The position numbers were made by a program, and so were the translations under genes. A DNA stretch of 64,000 nt, from contig JAFSEP010000053.1 of NCBI GenBank assembly GCA_017435665.1, positions 1 through 64,000 on the forward strand. Direction: 5' to 3'. A model generated the notes under the pieces. That model saw only the letters and a list, made by a program, of their open reading frames with translations. It ran no database searches and had not been told where the DNA came from. Below are positions 39,853 to 47,720 of this stretch, one piece after another. How positions within the stretch are numbered: the first letter of the stretch is position 1; the number at the start of each line of letters is the position of its first letter. Origin of the DNA: Clostridia bacterium (lineage in GTDB: Bacteria; Bacillota; Clostridia; Oscillospirales; Acutalibacteraceae).

Positions 39853-42453
39853 TTATGCTTCGTCAAAAGGTAATGCTCTGTCAAAGAGCTTTACGTTTTC
39901 AGCAAAGACTGCAGTTTCTTCCTCAATAAAGCAACCGTTACTCTTTGCGCCCTTATCAAGCCTTCCGTTTATGTAAATCTTCAATACATTGTTTCGCTCT
40001 CTTACGGCGCAGACCTTATCGCCGACACTTACGGAGGAAGCGGACTTAACCGTGCACTCACCCACTGTGAACACCGGACAGTTATCCGAATCTGTATTAA
40101 GGCTGACCTGATTACCCTGAGAGAAGATTTCCTTTGCAGAGGTGATCTCGGCTTTTATTGAGAAGTCATAGCCACCGTAAAGGCAGGGGAGGTTTCCGTC
40201 TTCATAGCAGGGGAAGCTTATTTCTATATCTGCACCGTTACCCATAATATCGGAAATATCCGAAAGGACAAGGCTGTTCTTTTCTTTGAAGCTGTCAGCA
40301 AACTCGACTCTGACGGTCATATAATCAGCAAGAAGCTCTGCTTTTGTGATTGCGTTTGTTTCACAATGAAATCTGCTTACGTCAACGGTCTGGTTGAACT
40401 GCACTTCCAGACTTGTAAAGCTTCTAGCCTTTACATAGACAGCCTCAAGAGGTTTTTTCTGCTTTCCTAAGTGGAATATCTTTGTCTCATAAGGCGCAAT
40501 ATCTATGGTTATGCTGTCACCGTAGCCGTAAGAGCTTGTGTATGCTTTCTCAGTATAGGGGAGAATTATATATGTGTCGCTCTTGGGGAAGGCTGACTTG
40601 ACGCCTATTCTCTCATCAAGGGTGAATGTAAAGGCTTTTGCCTTGTCGGAGCTGTTTCTGACTGAAATGATACCCTCTTTTTCATTAAAGCAGCTGAAGC
40701 CGTAAACGCCGTTAGCAGAGGGACGGTCACCAAAGATAACAGAATTGGAGAGCACGTCTGTATTTTCTTCAAGGAAGCGAAGAACCGCATAGTTAATTCT
40801 CCACTTGTTTTCGTTCATCATATTATAGCTGTAATAAAGCTCCCAGAAGGCTGTACCTCTTGTTGCCATTGTGAAAAGATAATCCCTGAATTCCTCGTCG
40901 CTGAGCTTTACCTTTGCTTCGTTGCCGTATATGGGATCGTGGTTGTAAAGTGCTCTCTGAGGGAACTGGAACTGCCTTGTGCGATAAAAATCGAAGTAGC
41001 ATTCGTCACGGTAGCTGAGCATTTTATCCTTGTCGGAAACCTTTTTGTCCCCCATAAAGCCTACGTCGTTGCTTATCTGCATCCAAAGGCTGTTTACCCA
41101 TTGAAGATACCAGGCTGAGGGGGCAGCATAGCAGGTAAGGTTTATCCAGAAGTTTTCGGGGCCGTTAGCGTTCAGCTTTTCAAACACACCTATCCATTTT
41201 TCCCACACGTCGGTATAAAAGTATGCCTGATTGTATCCGCCTGTCATATGGTCGTGGCGCTTATTTTTGCAGGGATACTGTGCAAAGCCGTCCAGCTTGA
41301 AATAGTTAAGGTCAAAGCGTGTTTCAAAGTCAACCATCATATCTGCCATTTTGTTAACGTATTTCTCGCTTGCAACGCAGATATCCTTTGCATTTTTATT
41401 TACATATCCGTTGCCTGCCTTCTGAATGTGACGGGCGAACTTGGGTGTGTCTGTTGTATAGCCGCCTCGGGGTCCTACCCAGAGGCCGAAATCCGAGCCG
41501 AGAGACTTGGAAAGAGCTGAGAAGGGATAAAGCTCGTTGGGGAACTTATCGTTGAAGCACCAGAAGCCCTTGGTATAATCGTTCCAGCCGTCGTCGGCAA
41601 CATATGAATCGAGAGTGGGCTCGCCTGACATAGTCAGCCCCTTGTCAATTTCAAGGAAGGATGAGGTTACGTTTTCATTTGTGATATTGAGCATATGGTC
41701 ATACCAGGAGTTATACTGTCTGCGAAGACGTACAGGCTTTGATATATCCTTTATGTATGCGAAAAATGCCTTCTGTACCTGCTCGAAGATGTTTCCCTCA
41801 GCGCAGCCGACTACGCCGGAATGGCTGACGTATTTTCCGTTTGCAGTAAGCTCGGAAAGGCTTTTGCCGCTGAAGTATCTTATGAGGGCTGTACCGTTTT
41901 CTATATTATTGAGTGCGGCAGGGAATTCACAGCCCATATAAAGTCTGTCAAGATAAACGGGCTGACCGAGGGAAAGAGCAAAGCCGGGAATGTGTGAGTT
42001 CTTCTGTTCGGGAACCGTCCAGCTTTTAAGCCCCGAAGCTACCGGTATTTTCTCAAAGCATATGTTATCGAGGACGACTCTCCTGGCTCCCTGCTTTATA
42101 CTGCAAAGCTCGGCACGCTTTCTTATATAGCTTTTGCCGTCCTCAAGGGTGTAAACAAGTGTGATTTCAATTTCGCTGTCTGCAACGCATACGGGTGCAA
42201 AAGATATTGAACAGACAGATTTTCCGCCTTCTTTGTGACTGTCTGCAGAGGCAATATTCAGATTCCCGTCTGAAACAACGCACTTTCCGAAAAAGCCGTA
42301 TCTGAAGGTCAGAGAAAGCTCCTCACTTCCCTGAGGACAAGTGAAGGTATAATTATTGCGCTTATCGGTAAGGGTTGCAGCGCATATCCTTCCGTCACGG
42401 ATTTGCAGCTCTTTTTTTATAAGCTCGTTTTCAACGGTCAATACCTTGTTCAT
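39853..42453 (-). CDS. GH36-like (clan GH-D) alpha-galactosidase-type glycosidase
   Basis: The 866-residue protein has an N-terminal beta-sandwich (about 1-270), a TIM barrel with WYDHMLNITNENV, SYVADDGWND, FGLWVGPRGGY and the probable nucleophile in NYFKLDGFA (Asp near residue 385), and a C-terminal beta region. This is the pattern of clan GH-D enzymes such as GH36 alpha-galactosidases and alpha-N-acetylgalactosaminidases. No signal peptide is present, so it acts on imported oligosaccharides. A further 200 residues follow the barrel and its first sandwich and may be a carbohydrate-binding fold. AGAGGT precedes ATG 42453, and the unit has a consensus promoter. Confidence 0.75.
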   Translation of the reverse strand: MNKVLTVENELIKKELQIRDGRICAATLTDKRNNYTFTCPQGSEELSLTFRYGFFGKCVVSDGNLNIASADSHKEGGKSVCSISFAPVCVADSEIEITLVYTLEDGKSYIRKRAELCSIKQGARRVVLDNICFEKIPVASGLKSWTVPEQKNSHIPGFALSLGQPVYLDRLYMGCEFPAALNNIENGTALIRYFSGKSLSELTANGKYVSHSGVVGCAEGNIFEQVQKAFFAYIKDISKPVRLRRQYNSWYDHMLNITNENVTSSFLEIDKGLTMSGEPTLDSYVADDGWNDYTKGFWCFNDKFPNELYPFSALSKSLGSDFGLWVGPRGGYTTDTPKFARHIQKAGNGYVNKNAKDICVASEKYVNKMADMMVDFETRFDLNYFKLDGFAQYPCKNKRHDHMTGGYNQAYFYTDVWEKWIGVFEKLNANGPENFWINLTCYAAPSAWYLQWVNSLWMQISNDVGFMGDKKVSDKDKMLSYRDECYFDFYRTRQFQFPQRALYNHDPIYGNEAKVKLSDEEFRDYLFTMATRGTAFWELYYSYNMMNENKWRINYAVLRFLEENTDVLSNSVIFGDRPSANGVYGFSCFNEKEGIISVRNSSDKAKAFTFTLDERIGVKSAFPKSDTYIILPYTEKAYTSSYGYGDSITIDIAPYETKIFHLGKQKKPLEAVYVKARSFTSLEVQFNQTVDVSRFHCETNAITKAELLADYMTVRVEFADSFKEKNSLVLSDISDIMGNGADIEISFPCYEDGNLPCLYGGYDFSIKAEITSAKEIFSQGNQVSLNTDSDNCPVFTVGECTVKSASSVSVGDKVCAVRERNNVLKIYINGRLDKGAKSNGCFIEEETAVFAENVKLFDRALPFDEA

Positions 42454-42487
42454 ATAAGTACCTCTTTTTTAAACAATTTATACGTCA

Positions 42488-42516
42488 ATTTTATCATATG
42501 CGCAGATATAAGTCAA
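42488..42516 (-). promoter_or_regulatory. Promoter of the GH36-like gene
   Basis: On the minus strand TTGACT (42511-42516), 17 bases, TAAAAT (42488-42493). The next 170 bases to the right are AT-rich with no gene. Confidence 0.75.
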
Positions 42517-42686
42517 CCGACGGGGCTGAGCGCATACATATAATACGGCTGCAACAAAAATGACAACAAATTTTAATCTATTGTTAAACATATTTACATA
42601 TAGGAATGATAACATAAAACTGTGGCAAATTCATCGAGGTTCAGTTGTTTATTTAACAGTTTATTCACAACACTTTGAACCAAAGA

Positions 42687-42695
42687 TGGTATGAT
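42687..42695 (+). promoter_or_regulatory. Extended -10 promoter of the 31-residue peptide gene
   Basis: TGG-TATGAT (42687-42695) is an extended -10 element; no good -35 hexamer stands at the right distance. TTGAAC (42675-42680) is an alternative -35 for a weak TATACG further on. Confidence 0.45.
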
Positions 42696-42727
42696 TTATA
42701 CGAAAATGTAAAGAAAGGAGTATTATC

Positions 42728-42823
42728 ATGGACGCAATTATGGAAATCCTTAACAGACTTTGGACAATGCTCATGGACTTCATCAACGCACAGATTGATA
42801 AGATTCCGGGTGCTGTTAAGTAA
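42728..42823 (+). CDS. 31-residue amphipathic peptide
   Basis: ATG 42728 opens a 31-codon frame ending in TAA 42821-42823. AAAGGAG (42714-42720) stands exactly seven bases before the start, an ideal site. A strong terminator follows 17 bases after the stop, so the peptide is the only product of its unit. The product begins MDAIMEILNRLWTML and ends DKIPGAVK. Its first 25 residues form an amphipathic helix with hydrophobic I, L, M, W and F on one face and D, E, N, R, Q and K on the other. There is no Cys, no signal peptide cleavage motif and no AgrD-like end. I do not recognise a family. It may be a membrane-active or signalling peptide, or a small membrane protein. Confidence 0.7.
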   Translation: MDAIMEILNRLWTMLMDFINAQIDKIPGAVK

Positions 42824-42840
42824 TTAAGACAATCTAACGG

Positions 42841-42870
42841 AGCAAGTCGCATATGCGGCTTGCTTTTCTT
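42841..42870 (+). terminator. Terminator of the 31-residue peptide gene
   Basis: AGCAAGTCGC-ATATGCGGCTTGCT folds as a nearly perfect palindrome, followed by TTTCTTT. Confidence 0.8.
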
Positions 42871-42881
42871 TATGCAAAAAA

Positions 42882-42917
42882 GCACAAGACCCACGAATTA
42901 TCTTCGTGAGTCTTGTG
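42882..42917 (-). terminator. Terminator of the secreted Ig-like protein gene
   Basis: CACAAGAC-(C)CACGAA pairs with TTCGTGA-GTCTTGTG. On the minus strand it is followed by CTTTTTTGC. Confidence 0.7.
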
Positions 42918-42986
42918 TTGTTTAGGAGATTCTCTCGGATGGAGATTCTGTATGGAGAACGTATAATTTAGTTTAATCTGAATTTA

Positions 42987-44945
42987 TCAGCCGACTATGC
43001 CTTCAAGAGCTCCGCCGACATCTTCAATGCTGAGGGATGAGAAGAACTCGCCAATCTGCTGAATGAAGTCCTTGATCATCTTAACAAGATTCTTGAAGAA
43101 GTTAACTGTGGGAATATTGTGCTCGCCCTGTGACATATCATCATAATTGATTTCGGGAAGCTCAATGTCAATATCCGGTAATTCAAATCCGGGTTCGTCT
43201 GTGCCCGGTTCTTCAGGCTTTTCTTCCTCAGGAATTCTTTCATATATATATTCTGCTGTCATATCAAAATTAGGCATTGTGAAGGTTACTGATTTGCCGG
43301 TTGTTGTCATTGTGAGATTTTCGGGAACAAATTCCTTGCCTTCATCATCATAGAACTTCCATTCTTTGAACTGATACTTTGCCTTATCAAAGGGCTCACC
43401 GTCAATGCTGATTGTGCTGCCAACCTCGAAGCCACCGTCATCGTTTATGGGTGCGTTTCTTACTTCGCAGTTCTTTTCCTTGATGGTTCTGGGCATAACA
43501 ACCGTGAAGCTGACTGTCTTTGAAACGGTGAGAAGTGATGTATCCTCAAATAAGTAGCAGTCATTTGCTGTGGGAACGTATTCTGCAGTTACAACATAGT
43601 CACCGGTCTTCTTTACAACATACTGGAACTTTGTATTTTTACGGCTTGTTTCAATCTTTTCTTCGCCGATTACTTCACCGTTAACTCTGATAATAACGTT
43701 ACCCTGCATATATTCGGGATAATAGCAGGATGAGCTTGCTTCGATGAGATATGAGCCGTCATCTTGAACTGAGCTGTTAACGCCTAAGGCGTGTTTTGAT
43801 GATGTCTGCTTTTCGGGAGTAACCTTAACGATTACGTTAACGATTTCCTGTTCATACATTTCTGCTGCTTCAGTACCGCTTGTGAAATAGAGAAGTGCTG
43901 TTGCCTCGTATTCACCGGGCATAGGACGGGTATTAAGGAATTCGTCTGAGTTATTGCCGCTTCTGAGCGAAAGCTTTGCGCCTTCAATGTTGATGCCGGC
44001 AGCATCACCGTTACAGCTTACGTTCTTGAACTTGAAGCTGTGGTTAAATGTGAAGGGAATAACAATCTTTTCGGGAAGAGGAGCTCTGCCCTTGCAGTTA
44101 ATTGTAACGTCAACTGTTACGGGATTCCACTTGCTTGTATCTGCAGGTGTGAATGTAACGTTAACTATGTTTTCACCGGGAACGATTTTCTGGTCGGGAT
44201 TTGTTACTGCAAATGTGCCTTCAACATTTGCTTCGCCGCCTTCTACTGTAAGATCCTTTGCTGTTGAGGTATCTGTTGCGGGAATTGCGGCGATTGTGGG
44301 TGCAGTAATGATTTCAGCGTCGAGCTTATCTGCAATTTTGATTTTTGCTGTTGCTTTAAGGTCAACAGCATAAGGCTTACCGCTTGAATGAACCTTGAAC
44401 TTGATTGTTACGGGCTCTTCATATGTGCCTTCTTCTGTGTAAACCTTATCGGGATTATCAAAAGTGATTGTATCAACTCTTGTAGTAAGCTTATATTCTC
44501 TTGCAAGAACAACCGCATCAGCAGCAAGAGCAAGCTCTGATGTGCTGAGGGCTGCACCTGTAAGAATTGTTTTTGCTGTTATTTCACCCTGAAGAACGGG
44601 GGTTGAGCAGGGTCTTACTTCAACAGAGGGACGCTCTGCTGAGGGCATAGATACAGTCGTATATGCTTCTGTATCATCGGGTAAAAATCTGATGGCTACC
44701 TTGGCGGCCTCTGACGGTGATGCATAGGTAACTGTGCTTCCTGTTATTGTAAAGGTTCCGGGAACCGATGCTTCGCCGCCTACCAATGTTACGTCGCCTC
44801 GCTTCATACCTACTTCCATATAAGTTTCAGCAACTGTGGGCCATGAAATAATTGTCGGAGTTTCTGCTGCCAATGAAACTATGGGTAACGCTGAGAGTAT
44901 CATCATTACCGCAAGAATGACTGATAATGTTTTCTTTGTTTTCAT
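42987..44945 (-). CDS. Secreted Ig-like repeat protein with an amphipathic C-terminal tail
   Basis: The 652-residue precursor has signal peptide MKTKKTLSVILAVMMILSAL (cleavage near SLA-AET). Several beta-sandwich repeats follow; two copies are visible as VTLVGGEASVPGTFTITG and LTVEGGEANVEGTFAVTN, each preceded by a short TPTI-like segment. A later domain ends with VTFTMPNFDMTAEYIYE, the pattern of Listeria-Bacteroides or bacterial Ig-type repeats. A Pro/Glu/Asp linker (PEEEKPEEPGTDEPG) precedes the terminal helix FFKNLVKMIKDFIQQIGEFF. No enzyme motif is seen; it is probably an adhesin or cell-surface scaffold. ATG 44945 has AAAGGAAA upstream. The 5' region holds a hairpin-repeat array. Confidence 0.75.
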   Translation of the reverse strand: MKTKKTLSVILAVMMILSALPIVSLAAETPTIISWPTVAETYMEVGMKRGDVTLVGGEASVPGTFTITGSTVTYASPSEAAKVAIRFLPDDTEAYTTVSMPSAERPSVEVRPCSTPVLQGEITAKTILTGAALSTSELALAADAVVLAREYKLTTRVDTITFDNPDKVYTEEGTYEEPVTIKFKVHSSGKPYAVDLKATAKIKIADKLDAEIITAPTIAAIPATDTSTAKDLTVEGGEANVEGTFAVTNPDQKIVPGENIVNVTFTPADTSKWNPVTVDVTINCKGRAPLPEKIVIPFTFNHSFKFKNVSCNGDAAGINIEGAKLSLRSGNNSDEFLNTRPMPGEYEATALLYFTSGTEAAEMYEQEIVNVIVKVTPEKQTSSKHALGVNSSVQDDGSYLIEASSSCYYPEYMQGNVIIRVNGEVIGEEKIETSRKNTKFQYVVKKTGDYVVTAEYVPTANDCYLFEDTSLLTVSKTVSFTVVMPRTIKEKNCEVRNAPINDDGGFEVGSTISIDGEPFDKAKYQFKEWKFYDDEGKEFVPENLTMTTTGKSVTFTMPNFDMTAEYIYERIPEEEKPEEPGTDEPGFELPDIDIELPEINYDDMSQGEHNIPTVNFFKNLVKMIKDFIQQIGEFFSSLSIEDVGGALEGIVG

Positions 44946-44978
44946 ACTAATGTTTCCTTTCATAAAATAAATTGTTAC

Positions 44979-45174
44979 TCCCTCAGTCAAAACCTTACGG
45001 TTTTGCCAGCTCCCTCAGCGAGGGGGCCTTTTTTGCCTCCCTCAGTAGCGAGAGCTACGGCAGAGGGAGGTGGCTGCGTAGCAGACGGAGGGAGTTTTCC
45101 GGGAGGCGAAACGCCTCCCTCACACGGTGCATTTTCCGTGTGCGGTTTCGTAGTGGAGGGGTTTTCCCTCCCAC
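44979..45174. repeat. Cluster of CTCCCTC/GAGGGAG hairpin repeats
   Basis: Hairpins in order: CAAAACC-TTAC-GGTTTTG (44988-45005), GTAGC-GAGA-GCTAC inside CCTCCCTC/GAGGGAGG (45037-45071), GGGAGGCG-AAA-CGCCTCCC (45101-45119), CACACGG/CCGTGTG (45121-45142) and GTGGAGGG/CCCTCCCAC (45153-45174). CTCCCTCAG occurs several times. Reading frames across it on both strands look spurious. It lies in the 5' region of the secreted Ig-like gene; further up, on the minus strand, AAAGGAG (near 45200) looks like a stranded ribosome site. Confidence 0.7.
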
Positions 45175-45320
45175 TGTATATTAACATCCCGGTTCTATCA
45201 TCTCCTTTGCAAAAATCAAACTTTACCCGAATATTAACACAATAAAAATGCCTTGTGTTTGTTTTTTAATAAGTGTTGAGTTAAAACCGATAAGTGCAAG
45301 CTCAGGCAAGGTTTGTAAGG

Positions 45321-45350
45321 TTGAAACGGAATGATTTGATGTGATATAAT
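45321..45350 (+). promoter_or_regulatory. Promoter of the agr-type two-component operon
   Basis: TTGAAA (45321-45326), 18 bases, TATAAT (45345-45350). Transcription should start near 45357, inside the first heptad repeat. Confidence 0.7.
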
Positions 45351-45353
45351 ATG

Positions 45354-45561
45354 AGTGCAGAGTGCAGAACGCAGAACGGCGGGTAAACTAGATTACTTTT
45401 TTCACTCTTTACCCGCAGACCAAATTTCATCAAAAAAACAACAAATAATTTCTTAAAGTGTAGACACAGAAATGTAACAAAAGTCAGAGCAGAGTGTAAA
45501 TAATTAAGCAGTCGCTAACGGTTAAAACCGTTCTGCGTTCTGCGTTCTGCACTCTGCACTT
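45354..45561. repeat. Inverted repeat built of 7-base units in the leader of the two-component operon
   Basis: The left arm (45354-45379) reads AGTGCAG twice, AACGCAG once, then AACGG. The right arm (45528-45561), read in reverse complement, has AGTGCAG twice, AACGCAG twice, then AACGG. Inside are GCGGGTAAA/TTTACCCGC (45379-45416) and AACGGTT/AACCGTT (45518-45532). No gene lies in the loop. It resembles a small non-autonomous repeat element placed between the promoter and the response regulator gene. Confidence 0.65.
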
Positions 45562-45580
45562 AATCGAACGGAGTGAGATT

Positions 45581-46300
45581 ATGAAAACCGCCGTAATTGA
45601 CGATGATATTTTTATCTATAATCAGATTAAAGAGCTAATCGCATCCTTTTTTGTCAGTGAAGAACGGATGCAGGCTAATGAGCCTTTATATTTTGCTGAC
45701 GGCATTGAGTTTTTAGAATATATGGAAAAAGGCGAAAAGGCTGATATAATTTTTCTTGATATTGAAATGGCTCAGTCCAACGGTATTGATATTGCAAAAA
45801 GATGCAGAGAAATAATGCCTGATATAATCATTATCTTTGTGTCCTCTCACAGAGAATGTGTCTTTGACACTTTTCGCTGTGAAGCCCTGCACTTTATTGT
45901 GAAGCCCATTGATAAGGATGACTTTAACGAGGCTTTTCGCAGAGCCGTTCATAAATACAACTCGGCCAATTGCTTTTTGCCTCTGAAATGGCAACACGAA
46001 AGAGCTAATGTTTCCATTCAGGATATTCTTTATGTTGAGTCTTACAGGGGGCATCTGATTATACACACCCTTAAAGAGCCTTTTGAAGTGGTGGGAAATC
46101 TGAAGGATATTTTCGCCTTTCTTGAGCCTCACGGGTTTATGCGTATTCATCACGGTTACATTGTGAATATGCAGCATATCCGCCGCTTTAATTCAGACAG
46201 TATTCTTCTTGTAAACGGTGAAAAAGTGCAGATGAGTATTAGAAAACGCAACGAAGCACTCAGTACCTATGACGGATTTTTACAGAAATGGAAGTGGTAA
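45581..46300 (+). CDS. LytTR-family response regulator (AgrA-like)
   Basis: The 239-residue regulator has a receiver domain with acidic pocket DDD near residue 7, phospho-acceptor Asp in IIFLDIEMAQSNGID, FVSSHRE and the conserved Lys in HFIVKPID. The C-terminal LytTR DNA-binding domain has ILYVESYRGHLIIHT and FMRIHHGYIVNMQHIRRF. Such regulators bind paired direct repeats upstream of target genes, often for peptide quorum sensing, bacteriocins or surface proteins. GGAG precedes ATG 45581, and the kinase gene starts one base after its stop. Confidence 0.92.
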   Translation: MKTAVIDDDIFIYNQIKELIASFFVSEERMQANEPLYFADGIEFLEYMEKGEKADIIFLDIEMAQSNGIDIAKRCREIMPDIIIIFVSSHRECVFDTFRCEALHFIVKPIDKDDFNEAFRRAVHKYNSANCFLPLKWQHERANVSIQDILYVESYRGHLIIHTLKEPFEVVGNLKDIFAFLEPHGFMRIHHGYIVNMQHIRRFNSDSILLVNGEKVQMSIRKRNEALSTYDGFLQKWKW

Positions 46301-46301
46301 A

Positions 46302-47603
46302 ATGGGACAATATCTGATAAATTTTGTTGGTGATTTGTTTTTCTTGATAATTATTTTTCAGTACCTTTCTGCGGTAAGCGAGAAAATAGATTATCCGAAA
46401 ATCGTCAGAATAGGTGTAACGTTACTTGGTTTTGGAATCATATTTATCGGCTCCAATTTTGTGTTTAGTCAATCAACTATAATTGTTTTATTTATGTTGG
46501 GAGCCTTTTTTATGCTTAATTGGCTTTACAAAAGCAAATGGTACATGAAAATTCTGCACTCTGTTGTTTTATATATCATTGTGGCACTACCGGAATTTTT
46601 TGTCGGTATGCTTTTAACGTTTTTAGAAATTGACTTGACATATGCCCAAGAAAATATTTATATCTACACAATCTGCAATTTTACCTCAAAGCTTCTTTCG
46701 TTCTTTGTTGTCAGATTTGTAAAACTGTTTTTTAAGAAAAACTACATTATTGATACTAAAGGAATGGTTTTTCTTATTCCTTTACCAATAGCTACAATTC
46801 TTCTGCTTGCATTATTGTTAAAGAACTGCTTCATCATAGATGACACATATCATCAGATACTCGCCCTTGTTTCATCCGTTGTTCTCGTCTTTGCCAACCT
46901 TTCAATTTTCTTCTTTATTGACCGTATGAACGACTACACGGAAAACAAAACAGACCTGATGCTTTATGAAAGAGAATATAAGTCTCAAAAGCTCTATCTT
47001 GACTCCTTGCAGGAGCACCTGAGCGAAACAAGAGCCTTCCGCCACGATACCAAAAACAATATGCTCGCTCTCATCGGTCTTATGAACGCCGGTGAACACG
47101 AAAAAGCTCTGACAGAAATGAAACGGAGCCTTAATATTCTTGACGAATCGGGCAGTGATATTGTCAACACAAATCATCCGATTATAGATGCTCTTTTGCA
47201 AAACAAGCTGCGTGAAAACAAGCCAAAAGGTATTTTTGTAAGACCCATCATAAAGCTGACTGACGAGCTGCTTGTCAATGAGGTTGATATGGGTATACTT
47301 CTGGGCAATATTGTTGACAATGCTATTGAAGCCACCGACCGCCTTGAAAAAGAAAAGAGAATTCCCATTGAAGTGAGAATTCTGTCCCTTGACGGAATTG
47401 TGTCTATCAATGTGCAGAACGCAGTTGACCACGAGGTTGATACAGAAAGTCTGCACACAATAAAAAAAGACAAGCTTATGCACGGTCACGGTGTGAAGCA
47501 AATAAAAAAGACCGTTGCAAGATACGACGGTACGGCAGAGTTCTCATGTAAGAACAATGTTTTCACAGTCAAAACCACAATGGTCAACAGACCGAGAAGA
47601 TAA
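46302..47603 (+). CDS. GHKL sensor histidine kinase (AgrC/HPK10-like)
   Basis: The 433-residue protein has about six N-terminal membrane helices (residues 1-210), then a coiled segment and a kinase core. The phospho-acceptor His lies in ETRAFRHDTKNNMLAL, the HPK10 pattern of AgrC. The N box is LLGNIVDNAIEATD and the G box is HGHGVKQIKKTVARYDG. It should sense a ligand at the membrane, probably a peptide, and phosphorylate the LytTR regulator. No agrB or agrD is next to it. ATG 46302 lies one base after the regulator stop; translation is probably coupled. Confidence 0.9.
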   Translation: MGQYLINFVGDLFFLIIIFQYLSAVSEKIDYPKIVRIGVTLLGFGIIFIGSNFVFSQSTIIVLFMLGAFFMLNWLYKSKWYMKILHSVVLYIIVALPEFFVGMLLTFLEIDLTYAQENIYIYTICNFTSKLLSFFVVRFVKLFFKKNYIIDTKGMVFLIPLPIATILLLALLLKNCFIIDDTYHQILALVSSVVLVFANLSIFFFIDRMNDYTENKTDLMLYEREYKSQKLYLDSLQEHLSETRAFRHDTKNNMLALIGLMNAGEHEKALTEMKRSLNILDESGSDIVNTNHPIIDALLQNKLRENKPKGIFVRPIIKLTDELLVNEVDMGILLGNIVDNAIEATDRLEKEKRIPIEVRILSLDGIVSINVQNAVDHEVDTESLHTIKKDKLMHGHGVKQIKKTVARYDGTAEFSCKNNVFTVKTTMVNRPRR

Positions 47604-47611
47604 TAAAACTC

Positions 47612-47645
47612 AGCTACCAAAGGAGAAATCCCGAGGTAGCTTTTC
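47612..47645 (+). terminator. Probable terminator of the two-component operon
   Basis: AGCTACC pairs with GGTAGCT around a 16-base loop, followed by TTTC. Confidence 0.5.
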
Positions 47646-47668
47646 TGCGCCGCTGATTATGCACTGAC

Positions 47669-47697
47669 TTGCAGGTTGCCGACGGTTGTGATATAAT
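47669..47697 (+). promoter_or_regulatory. Promoter of the GH20-GNAT-TraX operon
   Basis: TTGCAG (47669-47674), 17 bases, TATAAT (47692-47697). Confidence 0.65.
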
Positions 47698-47720
47698 CAA
47701 CAAGAAAGGAGAGGTGCGAA

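Noticed and set aside
42728..42823. 31-residue peptide as an AgrD pheromone precursor
   Set aside because: No Cys or Ser macrocycle segment, no charged AgrD-type C-terminal tail and no adjacent agrB.
44979..45174. CRISPR array
   Set aside because: Units are hairpins of differing sequence and spacing, not identical repeats with unique spacers.
44972..45245. Frames of 66-80 codons on both strands in the hairpin array
   Set aside because: Overlapping frames on both strands with repeat-driven composition; spurious.
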